8,920 nt of DNA from Candidatus Peregrinibacteria bacterium (GCA_030637565.1 DAOWGG010000024.1:1-8920); one strand, 5' to 3'; positions 1-5,323 are shown, numbered from the stretch's first letter. Program-made: numbers and translations. Notes: generated by a model not told the origin, from the sequence alone.

Positions 1-228
1 TCTATTCGAGACTCGAATGTTTCCTCTCTTATCACCTGTGCTATTTTGTGGTTCTTTGGAAATTCTATTATTCGTGGATTTGCTTTAATGCTAGCGATTG
101 GTATTTTGATTTCAATGTTCACAGCAATCACCGTTACTAAAAAGTTTTTGCAAATTTTAAACGGAACCAAGCTTTCCAAGAATCGCTTCTTGCTCGGTGC
201 TAAAACGGTTGAATCGACTAATCGATAA
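1..228 (+). CDS. secD: SecD, C-terminal fragment (protein translocase subunit)
   Basis: This is the last 75 codons of a gene that begins before the window; the frame is open from base 1 to a TAA stop. SecD works with SecF at the membrane SecYEG channel and uses the proton-motive force to help exported proteins leave the translocon. The visible part carries the SecD-type signature IRDSNVSSLITC (residues 2-13) and the final two membrane helices (about 9-20 and 26-48), the latter containing RGFALMLAIGILISMFTAI, which matches SecD better than SecF. A short basic cytoplasmic tail follows. A TTG at 46 could be taken as a start, but the conserved family sequence continues upstream of it, so the gene is simply truncated by the window edge. 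No secF follows it here; the next gene, 8 bp downstream, is an RNase H, probably co-transcribed. Confidence 0.93.
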   Translation, partial: SIRDSNVSSLITCAILWFFGNSIIRGFALMLAIGILISMFTAITVTKKFLQILNGTKLSKNRFLLGAKTVESTNR

Positions 229-236
229 ACTCAAAA

Positions 237-758
237 ATGACCTTTTCAAAAGCCTTACAAAACCAGCTTGATGAGCATATTCCCAAGAGGGAACAATCGG
301 CTTTTGTTGATCTGGCGGTTAAGGGGTCACTTAAGAAGTATATTTCATCGAAAAGTAATACGATTGAGATGTACACCGATGGAGGATCCCGAGGAAACCC
401 TGGGATTGCAGGCGGTGGGTTTGTTGTATTTAAAAATGGTGAGAATGTTTTGGAAGGGTCTGAATACTTTGGTCAAAAAACCAACAACCAGTCGGAATAC
501 TTAGCGCTTCGAACGGCGCTTCGTGAAACCTATGCACGCTTTCCGGAAGCTAGCATTCAGTGTTTTATGGATAGCCAGCTGATCGTTGAGCAAATGAAAG
601 GTAACTATAAGGTAAAGAATGCCGCCTTACGCCCAATCTTCGAAGAGGTTAGCCGTATTGCCGCCCAATTCAAAAGCTTCACCATCTCCCACATTCCACG
701 TGAGCAGAATGAGCTAGCGGATGCATTGGCTAATCGGGCGATGGACCGAAGGGGTTAG
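237..758 (+). CDS. RNase HI-family protein with RHH-like N-terminus
   Basis: A 173-residue protein. Residues about 44-170 form an RNase HI fold: YTDGGSRGNPG supplies Asp48, NNQSEYLAL supplies Glu87, MDSQLIVEQM supplies Asp112 and HIPREQNELADALAN supplies His152 and Asp162, so the metal-binding DEDD set is intact. The enzyme family cuts the RNA strand of RNA-DNA hybrids, removing R-loops and primers. The spacing resembles the shorter RVT_3/RNase HI-like proteins rather than E. coli RnhA, so I leave the symbol blank. Residues 4-36 (KALQNQLDEHIPKREQSAF and following) look like the helical part of a ribbon-helix-helix (RHH) domain (pattern L-x3-L-x3-IP-x-R-x-x-S-x-F), an unusual attachment. The start at 237 is the first ATG after an in-frame stop at 219; no SD is visible. 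It is 8 bp after secD, probably the same transcript. Stop is TAG. Confidence 0.9.
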   Translation: MTFSKALQNQLDEHIPKREQSAFVDLAVKGSLKKYISSKSNTIEMYTDGGSRGNPGIAGGGFVVFKNGENVLEGSEYFGQKTNNQSEYLALRTALRETYARFPEASIQCFMDSQLIVEQMKGNYKVKNAALRPIFEEVSRIAAQFKSFTISHIPREQNELADALANRAMDRRG

Positions 759-857
759 CTTTCAACTCACTAAGGCTAATTGTGCTATGGGTGTTGGTAG
801 CGCTTATTATTTAGAAGCCCTATTTTTGATGAGTCTATTGAAAACGTTATCAAATCC

Positions 858-886
858 TTGACATATTTCTATATTCATATTACTAT
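858..886 (+). promoter_or_regulatory. Predicted sigma70-type promoter for the 910 gene
   Basis: A perfect TTGACA lies at 858-863, followed after 17 bp by TACTAT at 881-886. A perfect TATAAT also occurs at 884-889, but at a 20-bp spacing. Either -10 would give a short leader of roughly 15-20 bases before the ATG at 910. The region 759-909 is otherwise AT-rich, without a convincing terminator for rnhA. Confidence 0.6.
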
Positions 887-909
887 AATATCTTTATAAT
901 CTTAAAAAT

Positions 910-1191
910 ATGTGTCTCCGTCCACTCTATTTGGCATTATCTCTATCAAGTGCCTGTTGTACCACCACCACTAACCTGCCTAATCCAAAACATCTGGAAA
1001 ATAGCATTCATTGTCCAACAGACAGCCATTTAGTCACCGTTGAAGGCAAAAAGGCTGATAGCAATAAGCACTTTGAAACTGCTTGTTTGGTTAAAGATTT
1101 TGATACACCGGAAGAGTTATGCGAAAAAACAAGGGGTAAGTTGATTGTTATTCACGCTCAACCTGGAGCACCTTTTTTCTACTGCGAATAA
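910..1191 (+). CDS. Small cysteine-containing exported/lipoprotein-like protein
   Basis: I do not recognise this 93-residue protein. It starts with a short hydrophobic stretch (residues 3-15, LRPLYLALSLSSA) followed by Cys16-Cys17 and a Thr-rich linker. This resembles a lipoprotein signal, although the lipobox SSA-C lacks the usual Leu at -3 (Leu is at -4) and the n-region has only one positive charge. The mature part has four further cysteines (35, 59, 71, 92), an even number that would suit two disulfide bonds in an oxidising compartment. No catalytic motif is visible. It has its own promoter, a very short leader without SD, and ends 8 bp from the convergent thioredoxin gene, so the two transcripts must overlap or share termination signals inside coding DNA. 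Base composition is like the neighbouring housekeeping genes. Export is inferred, not proven. Confidence 0.6.
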   Translation: MCLRPLYLALSLSSACCTTTTNLPNPKHLENSIHCPTDSHLVTVEGKKADSNKHFETACLVKDFDTPEELCEKTRGKLIVIHAQPGAPFFYCE

Positions 1192-1199
1192 GTGTCTGA

Positions 1200-1523
1200 T
1201 TAGGAATGTTTCTCAATCACTTCCATGAGTTGGTTTTTGTCGTGAACTCCAACCATTTCTTCAGCGACCTCACCGTTTTTAAATACCTTAAGGGCAGGAA
1301 TGCTCATAATGCCATATTGGCTGGCTAGATCGGTATTCTCATCTACATTTACTTTAAGTATTTTTGCCTTACCCTCTACTTCCTCAGATAGCTCATCTAG
1401 AATAGGGCCTTGCATCTGGCAAGGGCCACACCATGGTGCCCAAAAATCAACAATAACAGGGATATCTTGAACGTCTAAAACGTCTGCCTTAAAGGAGTCT
1501 CCGTTTGTTTCTAAAGCGGCCAT
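1200..1523 (-). CDS. trxA: Thioredoxin
   Basis: A 107-residue, single-domain thioredoxin of standard length. It keeps cytoplasmic protein disulfides reduced, receiving electrons from thioredoxin reductase. The active site WCGPC is at residues 31-35 (Cys32, Cys35), preceded by the buried Asp26 in VDFWAPWC. The cis-proline is Pro76 in SIPAL, where most thioredoxins have a Thr after the Pro and this one has Ala. The C-terminal KVFKNGEVAEEMVGV matches the last strands. There is no signal peptide, so it acts in the cytoplasm. The ATG at 1521-1523 fits the family start; the leader is AT-rich with no SD. It is transcribed on the minus strand, convergent with the cysteine-containing gene at 910 and divergent from the gene at 1761. 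No clear Rho-independent terminator follows it. Confidence 0.96.
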   Translation of the reverse strand: MAALETNGDSFKADVLDVQDIPVIVDFWAPWCGPCQMQGPILDELSEEVEGKAKILKVNVDENTDLASQYGIMSIPALKVFKNGEVAEEMVGVHDKNQLMEVIEKHS

Positions 1524-1559
1524 AATTTTGATTTTAAAAATTAAATTCTCGTGTGATCA

Positions 1560-1588
1560 ATAATATAGAAAATGGAGTTGTTTTTCAA
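1560..1588 (-). promoter_or_regulatory. Predicted promoter for trxA
   Basis: Read on the minus strand, TTGAAA (1588-1583) is followed after 17 bp by TATTAT (1565-1560). This would start RNA near 1553, about 30 bases before the trxA ATG. The positions suit a sigma70-type promoter. Confidence 0.5.
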
Positions 1589-1611
1589 GGATTAAAAGTA
1601 TCTATTTGTAG

Positions 1612-1624
1612 TCTGTATTACAGA
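1612..1624. promoter_or_regulatory. Perfect palindrome between divergent promoters (possible operator)
   Basis: TCTGTA-T-TACAGA forms two 6-bp arms around a single T. It lies between the predicted trxA promoter (-35 at 1588) and the rightward -35 at 1637, where a dimeric repressor or activator could affect both genes. No known regulator consensus is claimed, and a 13-bp palindrome can arise by chance in AT-rich DNA. Confidence 0.3.
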
Positions 1625-1636
1625 GTATGTTTTTGG

Positions 1637-1665
1637 TTGACAAAAAATAAATTTTATATTAAAGT
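1637..1665 (+). promoter_or_regulatory. Possible promoter for the 1761 gene
   Basis: A perfect TTGACA at 1637-1642 is followed after 17 bp by TAAAGT (1660-1665), a four-of-six match to the -10 consensus. The -35 is strong and the -10 weak. The leader would be about 90 bases and contains two small hairpins (around 1681-1702 and 1730-1741). Confidence 0.4.
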
Positions 1666-1746
1666 ATGCTCTAACGTGCATATCTCTTAATTTTGAGAGG
1701 TTTTGTCGTTGATCTATTTGCAACATCGGGGTTTTTGAACCATGAA

Positions 1747-1752
1747 AAGGAG
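1747..1752 (+). promoter_or_regulatory. Strong Shine-Dalgarno sequence AAGGAG
   Basis: AAGGAG lies 8 bases before the ATG at 1761, an ideal ribosome binding site that fixes the start of this gene. It is notable because no other gene in the window has a recognisable SD; their leaders are A/T-rich and without purine-rich complementarity to the 16S tail. Confidence 0.8.
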
Positions 1753-1760
1753 ATAACTTT

Positions 1761-2264
1761 ATGAGCGAGGCCAACAAAAATAGCTTCACTGAGACCCTTG
1801 CAACAGCTGCCTTCCTATTTCTCCTCGTATTTATCTTCTGGGATTTCGGAGATGAGGATGGAACCCAGTACCTGGGGAGGTGGAAGAATGAAAATTCCAG
1901 TGAAACCGTCACGATCACTCGGCTCCCCCCTGAGTTCCAACAGCAGCCAGGAAAGACGTTCAAGCTATCCGATGGGAGCGTTGCAGAACTCGTCATACCA
2001 ATTCGAGTGGAAAAGGTTTCGTTCTGCTGGCATGGTAGGGTTGGTGGCGTTTACGAGGTGAACAATCACCACTCACTCATCATTTGGTGTGATGGAGCTG
2101 ATCACAACGTGGTCACCGCCCTAAGTAAAAGAGGTGAAGCACTTCACATGGGTCTGGTGGATCGATTCAACTCACTCACTGAACAGATGTGCGTCGGTCA
2201 CGACTCTCATCACAGTAGAGATAAGACAGCGAAATGGATCACCTACATCCGCGCACCCCCATGA
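1761..2264 (+). CDS. Unrecognised one-TM protein of atypical composition
   Basis: A 167-residue protein I cannot assign to a family. Residues about 12-29 (LATAAFLFLLVFIFWDF region) form one membrane helix or uncleaved signal anchor after a short polar N-terminus. The rest looks like alternating beta strands starting at GTQYLGRWKNENSSETVTIT (34-53), a pattern that recalls small lipocalin-like barrels but is too weak to claim. It has three cysteines (89, 110, 144) and many histidines (91, 103, 104, 115, 129, 147, 150, 151), which could bind metal. Hand counts over three 60-base lines give 50-60% G+C, against about 33-35% in lines from hup and topA. It has the only strong SD and the only TGA stop here. 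An attC-like hairpin follows its stop by 3 bases. These points suggest recent acquisition, possibly as a gene cassette. Confidence 0.7.
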   Translation: MSEANKNSFTETLATAAFLFLLVFIFWDFGDEDGTQYLGRWKNENSSETVTITRLPPEFQQQPGKTFKLSDGSVAELVIPIRVEKVSFCWHGRVGGVYEVNNHHSLIIWCDGADHNVVTALSKRGEALHMGLVDRFNSLTEQMCVGHDSHHSRDKTAKWITYIRAPP

Positions 2265-2267
2265 TGC

Positions 2268-2327
2268 AACTAACCGACCCCCCACACGCCCGAGCAATCG
2301 GAGTGATGGGGGGTCTTGGAGTTAAAC
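2268..2327 (+). repeat. 60-bp attC-like hairpin after the atypical gene
   Basis: The 5' end reads AACTAAC (2268-2274) and the 3' end GTTAAAC (2321-2327). The latter is a perfect match to the integron R' box GTTRRRY; the former keeps the invariant AAC of R'' but misses one pyrimidine of RYYYAAC. Between them lie GACCCCCC (2276-2283) pairing with GGGGGGTC (2308-2315), then CAC/GTG (2285-2287 with 2303-2305) and CCGA/TCGG closing a GCAA loop (2290-2301), with small internal loops between the stems. Length, position just after the stop codon and unpaired bases between outer boxes and stem all fit attC. The unpaired segments (1 and 5 bases) are more lopsided than usual. No T-tract follows, so it is not an ordinary terminator for the gene. 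No integrase is in the window. Confidence 0.4.
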
Positions 2328-2362
2328 AAAAAACCTCCCCCATTCATATTAAATGAGAGAGG
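2324..2362 (-). terminator. Rho-independent terminator of hup
   Basis: On the minus strand an 11-bp stem (2362-2352 with 2344-2334, two G-U pairs) closes a 7-base loop and is followed by TTTTTTGTTT (2333-2324). It begins 23 bases past the hup stop codon. On the plus strand the G-U pairs become C-A mismatches and there is no T-tract, so it works for hup only. Its T-tract overlaps the GTTAAAC end of the attC-like element. Confidence 0.85.
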
Positions 2363-2385
2363 CTTCTAAATTGTAAGATACCTAA

Positions 2386-2661
2386 TTATCGAACTGCGTC
2401 TTTAAGAGATTTACCAGCTTTAAAAGCAGGAATGTTCATTGCTGGGATTTTGATTTTCTGAGAAGGATTTCGAGGATTAACACCTGTACGAGCTGCACGC
2501 TTGCTAATACGGAAAGTACCGAAACCAGTAATAGTTACGTTTTTACCTTTTTTAAGTTCTTTGGTAATAGATTCGATCAATGCATCTAGAGATACACCAG
2601 CGGTTTTTTTGGTAACACCTGCAGCAGATGCAATAGCAGTCACTAAATCTTGTTTAGTCAT
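2386..2661 (-). CDS. hup: HU-family nucleoid DNA-binding protein
   Basis: A 91-residue histone-like protein of normal HU length. HU dimers bend and compact DNA with little sequence preference and help set supercoiling. The N-terminal helices begin MTKQDLVTAIASAAGVTKKT; the core GFGTF is at 46-50, and the DNA-binding arm holds RTGVNP (58-63), with Pro63 at the position that intercalates into DNA, followed by QKIKIPA. The C-terminus FKAGKSLKDAV is typical. The ATG at 2661 is chosen because it matches the family N-terminus; an upstream TTG at 2688 would add nine unconserved residues and sits at about the predicted RNA start. There is no SD. The gene has a good promoter and a clear terminator, so it is monocistronic, and it diverges from topA, another supercoiling gene. 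IHF or a related paralogue cannot be excluded. Confidence 0.95.
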   Translation of the reverse strand: MTKQDLVTAIASAAGVTKKTAGVSLDALIESITKELKKGKNVTITGFGTFRISKRAARTGVNPRNPSQKIKIPAMNIPAFKAGKSLKDAVR

Positions 2662-2693
2662 AAGAGTTTTAATTAGGTTATAAAGCAAACGAA

Positions 2694-2722
2694 AGTATAC
2701 TTAGCCAGAAAAACCTTCGCAA
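2694..2722 (-). promoter_or_regulatory. Predicted promoter for hup
   Basis: On the minus strand TTGCGA (2722-2717) is followed after exactly 17 bp by TATACT (2699-2694). RNA would begin near 2687, giving a leader of about 26 bases to the ATG at 2661. This also argues against the TTG at 2688 as start codon. Confidence 0.65.
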
Positions 2723-2731
2723 GGGTTTTTT
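2709..2731. repeat. Small symmetric hairpin with A/T tails over the hup -35
   Basis: AAAAACCTT (2709-2717), CGC, then AAGG-G-TTTTTT (2721-2731) pair with one bulged G. It looks like a miniature bidirectional terminator and overlaps the hup -35 hexamer. It may insulate the divergent genes or be a protein-binding site; the four-pair G/C-containing core is weak. Confidence 0.3.
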
Positions 2732-2791
2732 GTCTATTTGTAGCGAAAAAGTCAATTGTAGAAAATTTTTATTCAAATTTAAATCCTTATT

Positions 2792-2859
2792 TAAGCCAAA
2801 AAATCGGCATTTGACGAAAAATCATTTTCCCTAGTAAAATATTTCAGTTATTTGGCTTA
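2792..2859. repeat. 9-bp inverted repeat bracketing the topA promoter
   Basis: TAAGCCAAA (2792-2800) and TTTGGCTTA (2851-2859) are exact reverse complements separated by 50 bp. The predicted -35 and -10 of topA lie wholly between them, and the right arm begins at about the expected RNA start. This arrangement would suit a repressor bound at two half sites, or simply a long-range stem. Confidence 0.4.
2811..2840 (+). promoter_or_regulatory. Predicted promoter for topA
   Basis: TTGACG (2811-2816) is followed after 18 bp by TAAAAT (2835-2840). RNA would begin near 2847, leaving a long leader of about 155 bases that contains AT-rich repeats. Several TATAAT hexamers further down (2890, 2904, 2911) lack a -35 partner. 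Confidence 0.55.
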
Positions 2860-2873
2860 CCTAAGGGGAAATC

Positions 2874-2894
2874 ATGAGCTTCTCTGAGTTATAA
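2874..2894 (+). CDS. Possible six-codon leader peptide (MSFSEL)
   Basis: ATG at 2874 opens a six-codon frame ending TAA at 2894, inside the predicted topA leader. AAGGGG (2863-2868) sits 5 bases upstream, which looks like an SD in a genome segment where SDs are scarce. No regulatory codon run is seen. It may well be chance. Confidence 0.15.
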   Translation: MSFSEL

Positions 2895-2960
2895 TTTTTA
2901 ATTTATAATTTATAATTTATAAACAACTTTTAAAATTTAAAAATTGAAAATTAAAAATTA
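2892..2960 (+). repeat. AT-only tandem and inverted repeats in the topA leader
   Basis: TTTATAA occurs three times head to tail at 2902-2922. A perfect 13-bp inverted repeat flanks this area: TAATTTTTAATTT (2892-2904) and AAATTAAAAATTA (2948-2960). The segment ends 43 bases before the topA ATG. It is low-complexity and easily melted; a role as a weak RNA hairpin or a supercoiling-sensitive melting site is possible but not shown. Confidence 0.5.
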
Positions 2961-3003
2961 ATCATGTATCGTCGTGTCGTTGTGCCTGATATAAAAAAAT
3001 TTT

Positions 3004-5238
3004 ATGAATCATATTATTATTGTTGAGTCCCCCGCTAAAGCGCGTACTCTAAAAAAATTCCTTGGAGCTAAATATAATGTTAAAGCTTCCATGGGTCATA
3101 TTCGTGATCTTCCTAAAAAAGAAATTGGGATTGATACTGAAAATGATTTTAAACCAAAATATGAAGTGAGCCCCGATAAGAAGAAAATTGTTAAAGAGCT
3201 GAAGGATCTCGCTCATAAATATGAAGACACAATGGTATGGCTCGCACCCGATGAGGACCGAGAAGGAGAGAGTATTGCGTGGCATTTGGTTCATGCTCTT
3301 GGTCTAAAAAAAGATCAATATAAGCGAATTGCTTTTCATGAAATCACCAAGCCCGCTGTTTTGGCGGCGTTGGAAAATCCACGTAATATTGATATTGATT
3401 TGGTTCACGCTCAGCAAGCGCGACGTGTGTTGGATCGATTGGTGGGGTACAAATTATCTCCGCTCCTTTGGACAAAGATACGGGCTGGACTGAGTGCTGG
3501 ACGTGTTCAAAGTGTGGCCGTTCGTTTGATTGTTGATCGGGAGAGAGAAATTGAAAAATTTGAACCCGTAGAATACTGGAAAATCGACACCGACTTAAAA
3601 GCGAAGAAGGGTGACTTCAATGCTGAACTTTCTAAGATTAAAGGAAAGAAGGCAGAAGTTAAAAATAAGAAAGAGGCAACGGCTATTTTGAAATATTTAA
3701 ATAAGGCGGACTACAACGTTGCTAAATTAAATAAAAAGGAATCCATAAGGCAACCTGCTGCTCCTTTTATTACTAGTACATTGCAGCAAGAAGCATCTCG
3801 TAAACTTGGATTCTCGGTTAAACAAACCATGGTGATTGCTCAGCAACTCTACGAAGGAATCTCTCATGGAAAAGACCATGCTGGTTTGATTACCTATATG
3901 AGAACAGACTCTTTTAATTTATCGAATGAGTTTTTGAAAGAGGTACCTAAACTTCTTAAAAAAACCTATGGTGATGATTATGCTTTAGACAAGCCACGTG
4001 TTTTTACTAAAAAGGCAAAAGGGGCACAGGAAGCTCATGAAGCGATTCGCCCTACTGACCCGAATAAAACCCCCGAAGACCTTAAATCTCATTTGGACCC
4101 TGCTCAATACAAGCTTTATAAACTGATTTGGGAGCGAACGATCGCCTCTCAAATGCCAGCAGCGGTATTGGATGTAACCACAGTGACCGTAGAAGCCGGC
4201 GACTATGAGTTGACTGCTAAGGGTCAAATCATTAAATTCCCTGGGTTTATGAAAGCTTATGTGGAAGGAACGGATCATCCTGATGAGGCATTATCCAACA
4301 AAGAAAAAACATTACCAGCGATTGAAGAGGGTGAAGTTTGTAAGTTGATCGAGGTTAACTCTGAACAGAAATTCACACAGCCACCTGCTCGTTATACCGA
4401 AGCGACTTTGGTTAAGAAATTGGAATCGGAAGGGATTGGACGTCCGTCTACTTACGCTCCAACCATTTCAACCGTGATCACCCGAGGATACATTGAAAAG
4501 AAATCTGATAAAAAACTGTACCCTCTAGAGATTGGAATGATTGTGAATGACTTTTTGGTAGAGCATTTCTCGGATATTGTCGATTACAGTTTCACGGCGG
4601 ATATGGAAGAAAAGCTGGATGATATTGCTGAAGGAAAAACGAAATGGGAACCTGTGATCAGCAAGTTTTACAAGCCTTTCGAAAAGACCATTGAGGAGAA
4701 GAAGAAGAGCGTTAAAAAAGGAGATGTCATTCATGAAAAGACCGATGAGAAGTGTGATGTTTGTGGTAAGCCAATGATGGTAAAGCTCGGACGAAATGGT
4801 AAATTCTTGAGCTGTTCGGATTACCCCACCTGTAAAAATGCTAAACCAATGAAGGAAGATCGGGAGAAAGAAGCGGCGCTCCAGAAACAATTTAAAGATG
4901 AGAAGTGTGAAAGATGCAAATCACCAATGGTGGTTAAAAAAGGACGTTTTGGCGAATTCCTTGCTTGTAGCGGATACCCGAATTGTAAGAACACTCGCCC
5001 ATTGGCACACGCTCTTGATATCGATTGTCCTAAGTGTAAAAAAGGTAAGTTAACCGAGAAAAGAACGAAGCGCGGAAAAGTTTTCTATGGCTGTAATTCC
5101 TATCCTGATTGTGATTTTGCCACTTGGAGCAAGCCTTCTGAAACCCCTTGTCCTGTCTGCAAAGGATTACAAGTGGAGTCTAAAAAAGATCTACTTAAAT
5201 GTGAGCAATGCGGAAAGGAAACGGAGATCCAATCTTAA
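3004..5238 (+). CDS. topA: DNA topoisomerase I (type IA)
   Basis: A 744-residue enzyme that relaxes negative supercoils by cutting one DNA strand and forming a 5'-phosphotyrosine link. The Toprim domain starts at the N-terminus with IIIVESPAKARTLKKFLG (Glu8) and holds the metal site DEDREGE (Asp83, Asp85, Glu87). The catalytic tyrosine is Tyr298 in LITYMRTDS, with Arg300 beside it. EGIGRPSTYAPTI further on is the conserved central motif. The C-terminus has four zinc ribbons: Cys584/587/604/610, 635/638/655/661, 675/678/697/703 and a shorter one at 716/719/733/736. These bind single-stranded DNA and help processivity. The ATG at 3004 gives exactly the family N-terminus; no SD is present. It diverges from hup, linking two genes that set DNA topology. 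The core is complete, with no broken motif. Confidence 0.98.
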   Translation: MNHIIIVESPAKARTLKKFLGAKYNVKASMGHIRDLPKKEIGIDTENDFKPKYEVSPDKKKIVKELKDLAHKYEDTMVWLAPDEDREGESIAWHLVHALGLKKDQYKRIAFHEITKPAVLAALENPRNIDIDLVHAQQARRVLDRLVGYKLSPLLWTKIRAGLSAGRVQSVAVRLIVDREREIEKFEPVEYWKIDTDLKAKKGDFNAELSKIKGKKAEVKNKKEATAILKYLNKADYNVAKLNKKESIRQPAAPFITSTLQQEASRKLGFSVKQTMVIAQQLYEGISHGKDHAGLITYMRTDSFNLSNEFLKEVPKLLKKTYGDDYALDKPRVFTKKAKGAQEAHEAIRPTDPNKTPEDLKSHLDPAQYKLYKLIWERTIASQMPAAVLDVTTVTVEAGDYELTAKGQIIKFPGFMKAYVEGTDHPDEALSNKEKTLPAIEEGEVCKLIEVNSEQKFTQPPARYTEATLVKKLESEGIGRPSTYAPTISTVITRGYIEKKSDKKLYPLEIGMIVNDFLVEHFSDIVDYSFTADMEEKLDDIAEGKTKWEPVISKFYKPFEKTIEEKKKSVKKGDVIHEKTDEKCDVCGKPMMVKLGRNGKFLSCSDYPTCKNAKPMKEDREKEAALQKQFKDEKCERCKSPMVVKKGRFGEFLACSGYPNCKNTRPLAHALDIDCPKCKKGKLTEKRTKRGKVFYGCNSYPDCDFATWSKPSETPCPVCKGLQVESKKDLLKCEQCGKETEIQS

Positions 5239-5241
5239 ATT

Positions 5242-5270
5242 TCAGATCTCAGATCTCTGATTTTATATTT
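5242..5270 (+). terminator. Weak possible topA terminator
   Basis: The sequence after the topA stop repeats CAGATCT twice. It can fold as AGATC (5244-5248)/GATCT (5252-5256) with a 3-base loop, or as TCAGA (5242-5246)/TCTGA (5256-5260), and is followed by TTTTATATTT. Both stems are only five pairs, so termination would be inefficient and read-through into the next gene is plausible. Confidence 0.25.
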
Positions 5271-5323
5271 CGGATTTTGGTTTTATACTGTATTTTTGTT
5301 GTGCTAACATTTTGACGTAAACT

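Larger units (their letters stand above)
2662..3003. other. Gene-free divergent hup/topA regulatory region
   Basis: This 342-bp stretch holds no convincing protein gene. From left to right it contains the hup leader and promoter, a small T-tailed hairpin over the hup -35, a 9-bp inverted repeat enclosing the topA promoter, a possible six-codon leader frame, and an AT-only segment with tandem and inverted repeats directly before topA. Each is listed separately. Confidence 0.7.

Noticed and set aside
268..504. Second plus-strand frame inside the RNase H gene
   Set aside because: It is a frame-shifted shadow of the intact RNase H frame.
783..830. Possible rnhA terminator before CCCTATTTTTG
   Set aside because: The best fold has only four continuous pairs with a large bulge, so it is not convincing.
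1592..1996. 134-codon minus-strand open frame
   Set aside because: It runs antisense through the divergent promoters and the 1761 gene, has no start signals and a low-complexity, non-protein-like sequence; the plus-strand gene with AAGGAG is far better supported.
2276..2315. Hairpin GACCCCCC/GGGGGGTC as an intrinsic terminator of the 1761 gene
   Set aside because: No T-tract follows on either strand; the position and end boxes fit an attC-like element better.
2662..2688. Upstream TTG start adding nine residues to HU
   Set aside because: The extra residues are not HU-like and the predicted RNA start coincides with this codon; the ATG at 2661 matches the family start.
2964..3026. 20-codon frame overlapping the topA start in another frame
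   Set aside because: There is no SD, no conservation to judge by, and its sequence is an AT-rich chance opening; a coupling role cannot be supported.
3049..4890. Several minus-strand open frames inside topA
   Set aside because: They are antisense to a fully conserved topoisomerase and reflect its codon bias.
5284..5289. TATACT as -10 of a promoter for the DUF3352-like gene
   Set aside because: The hexamer 17 bp upstream is TTTTAT, a poor -35 match; AT-rich DNA gives such hexamers often.
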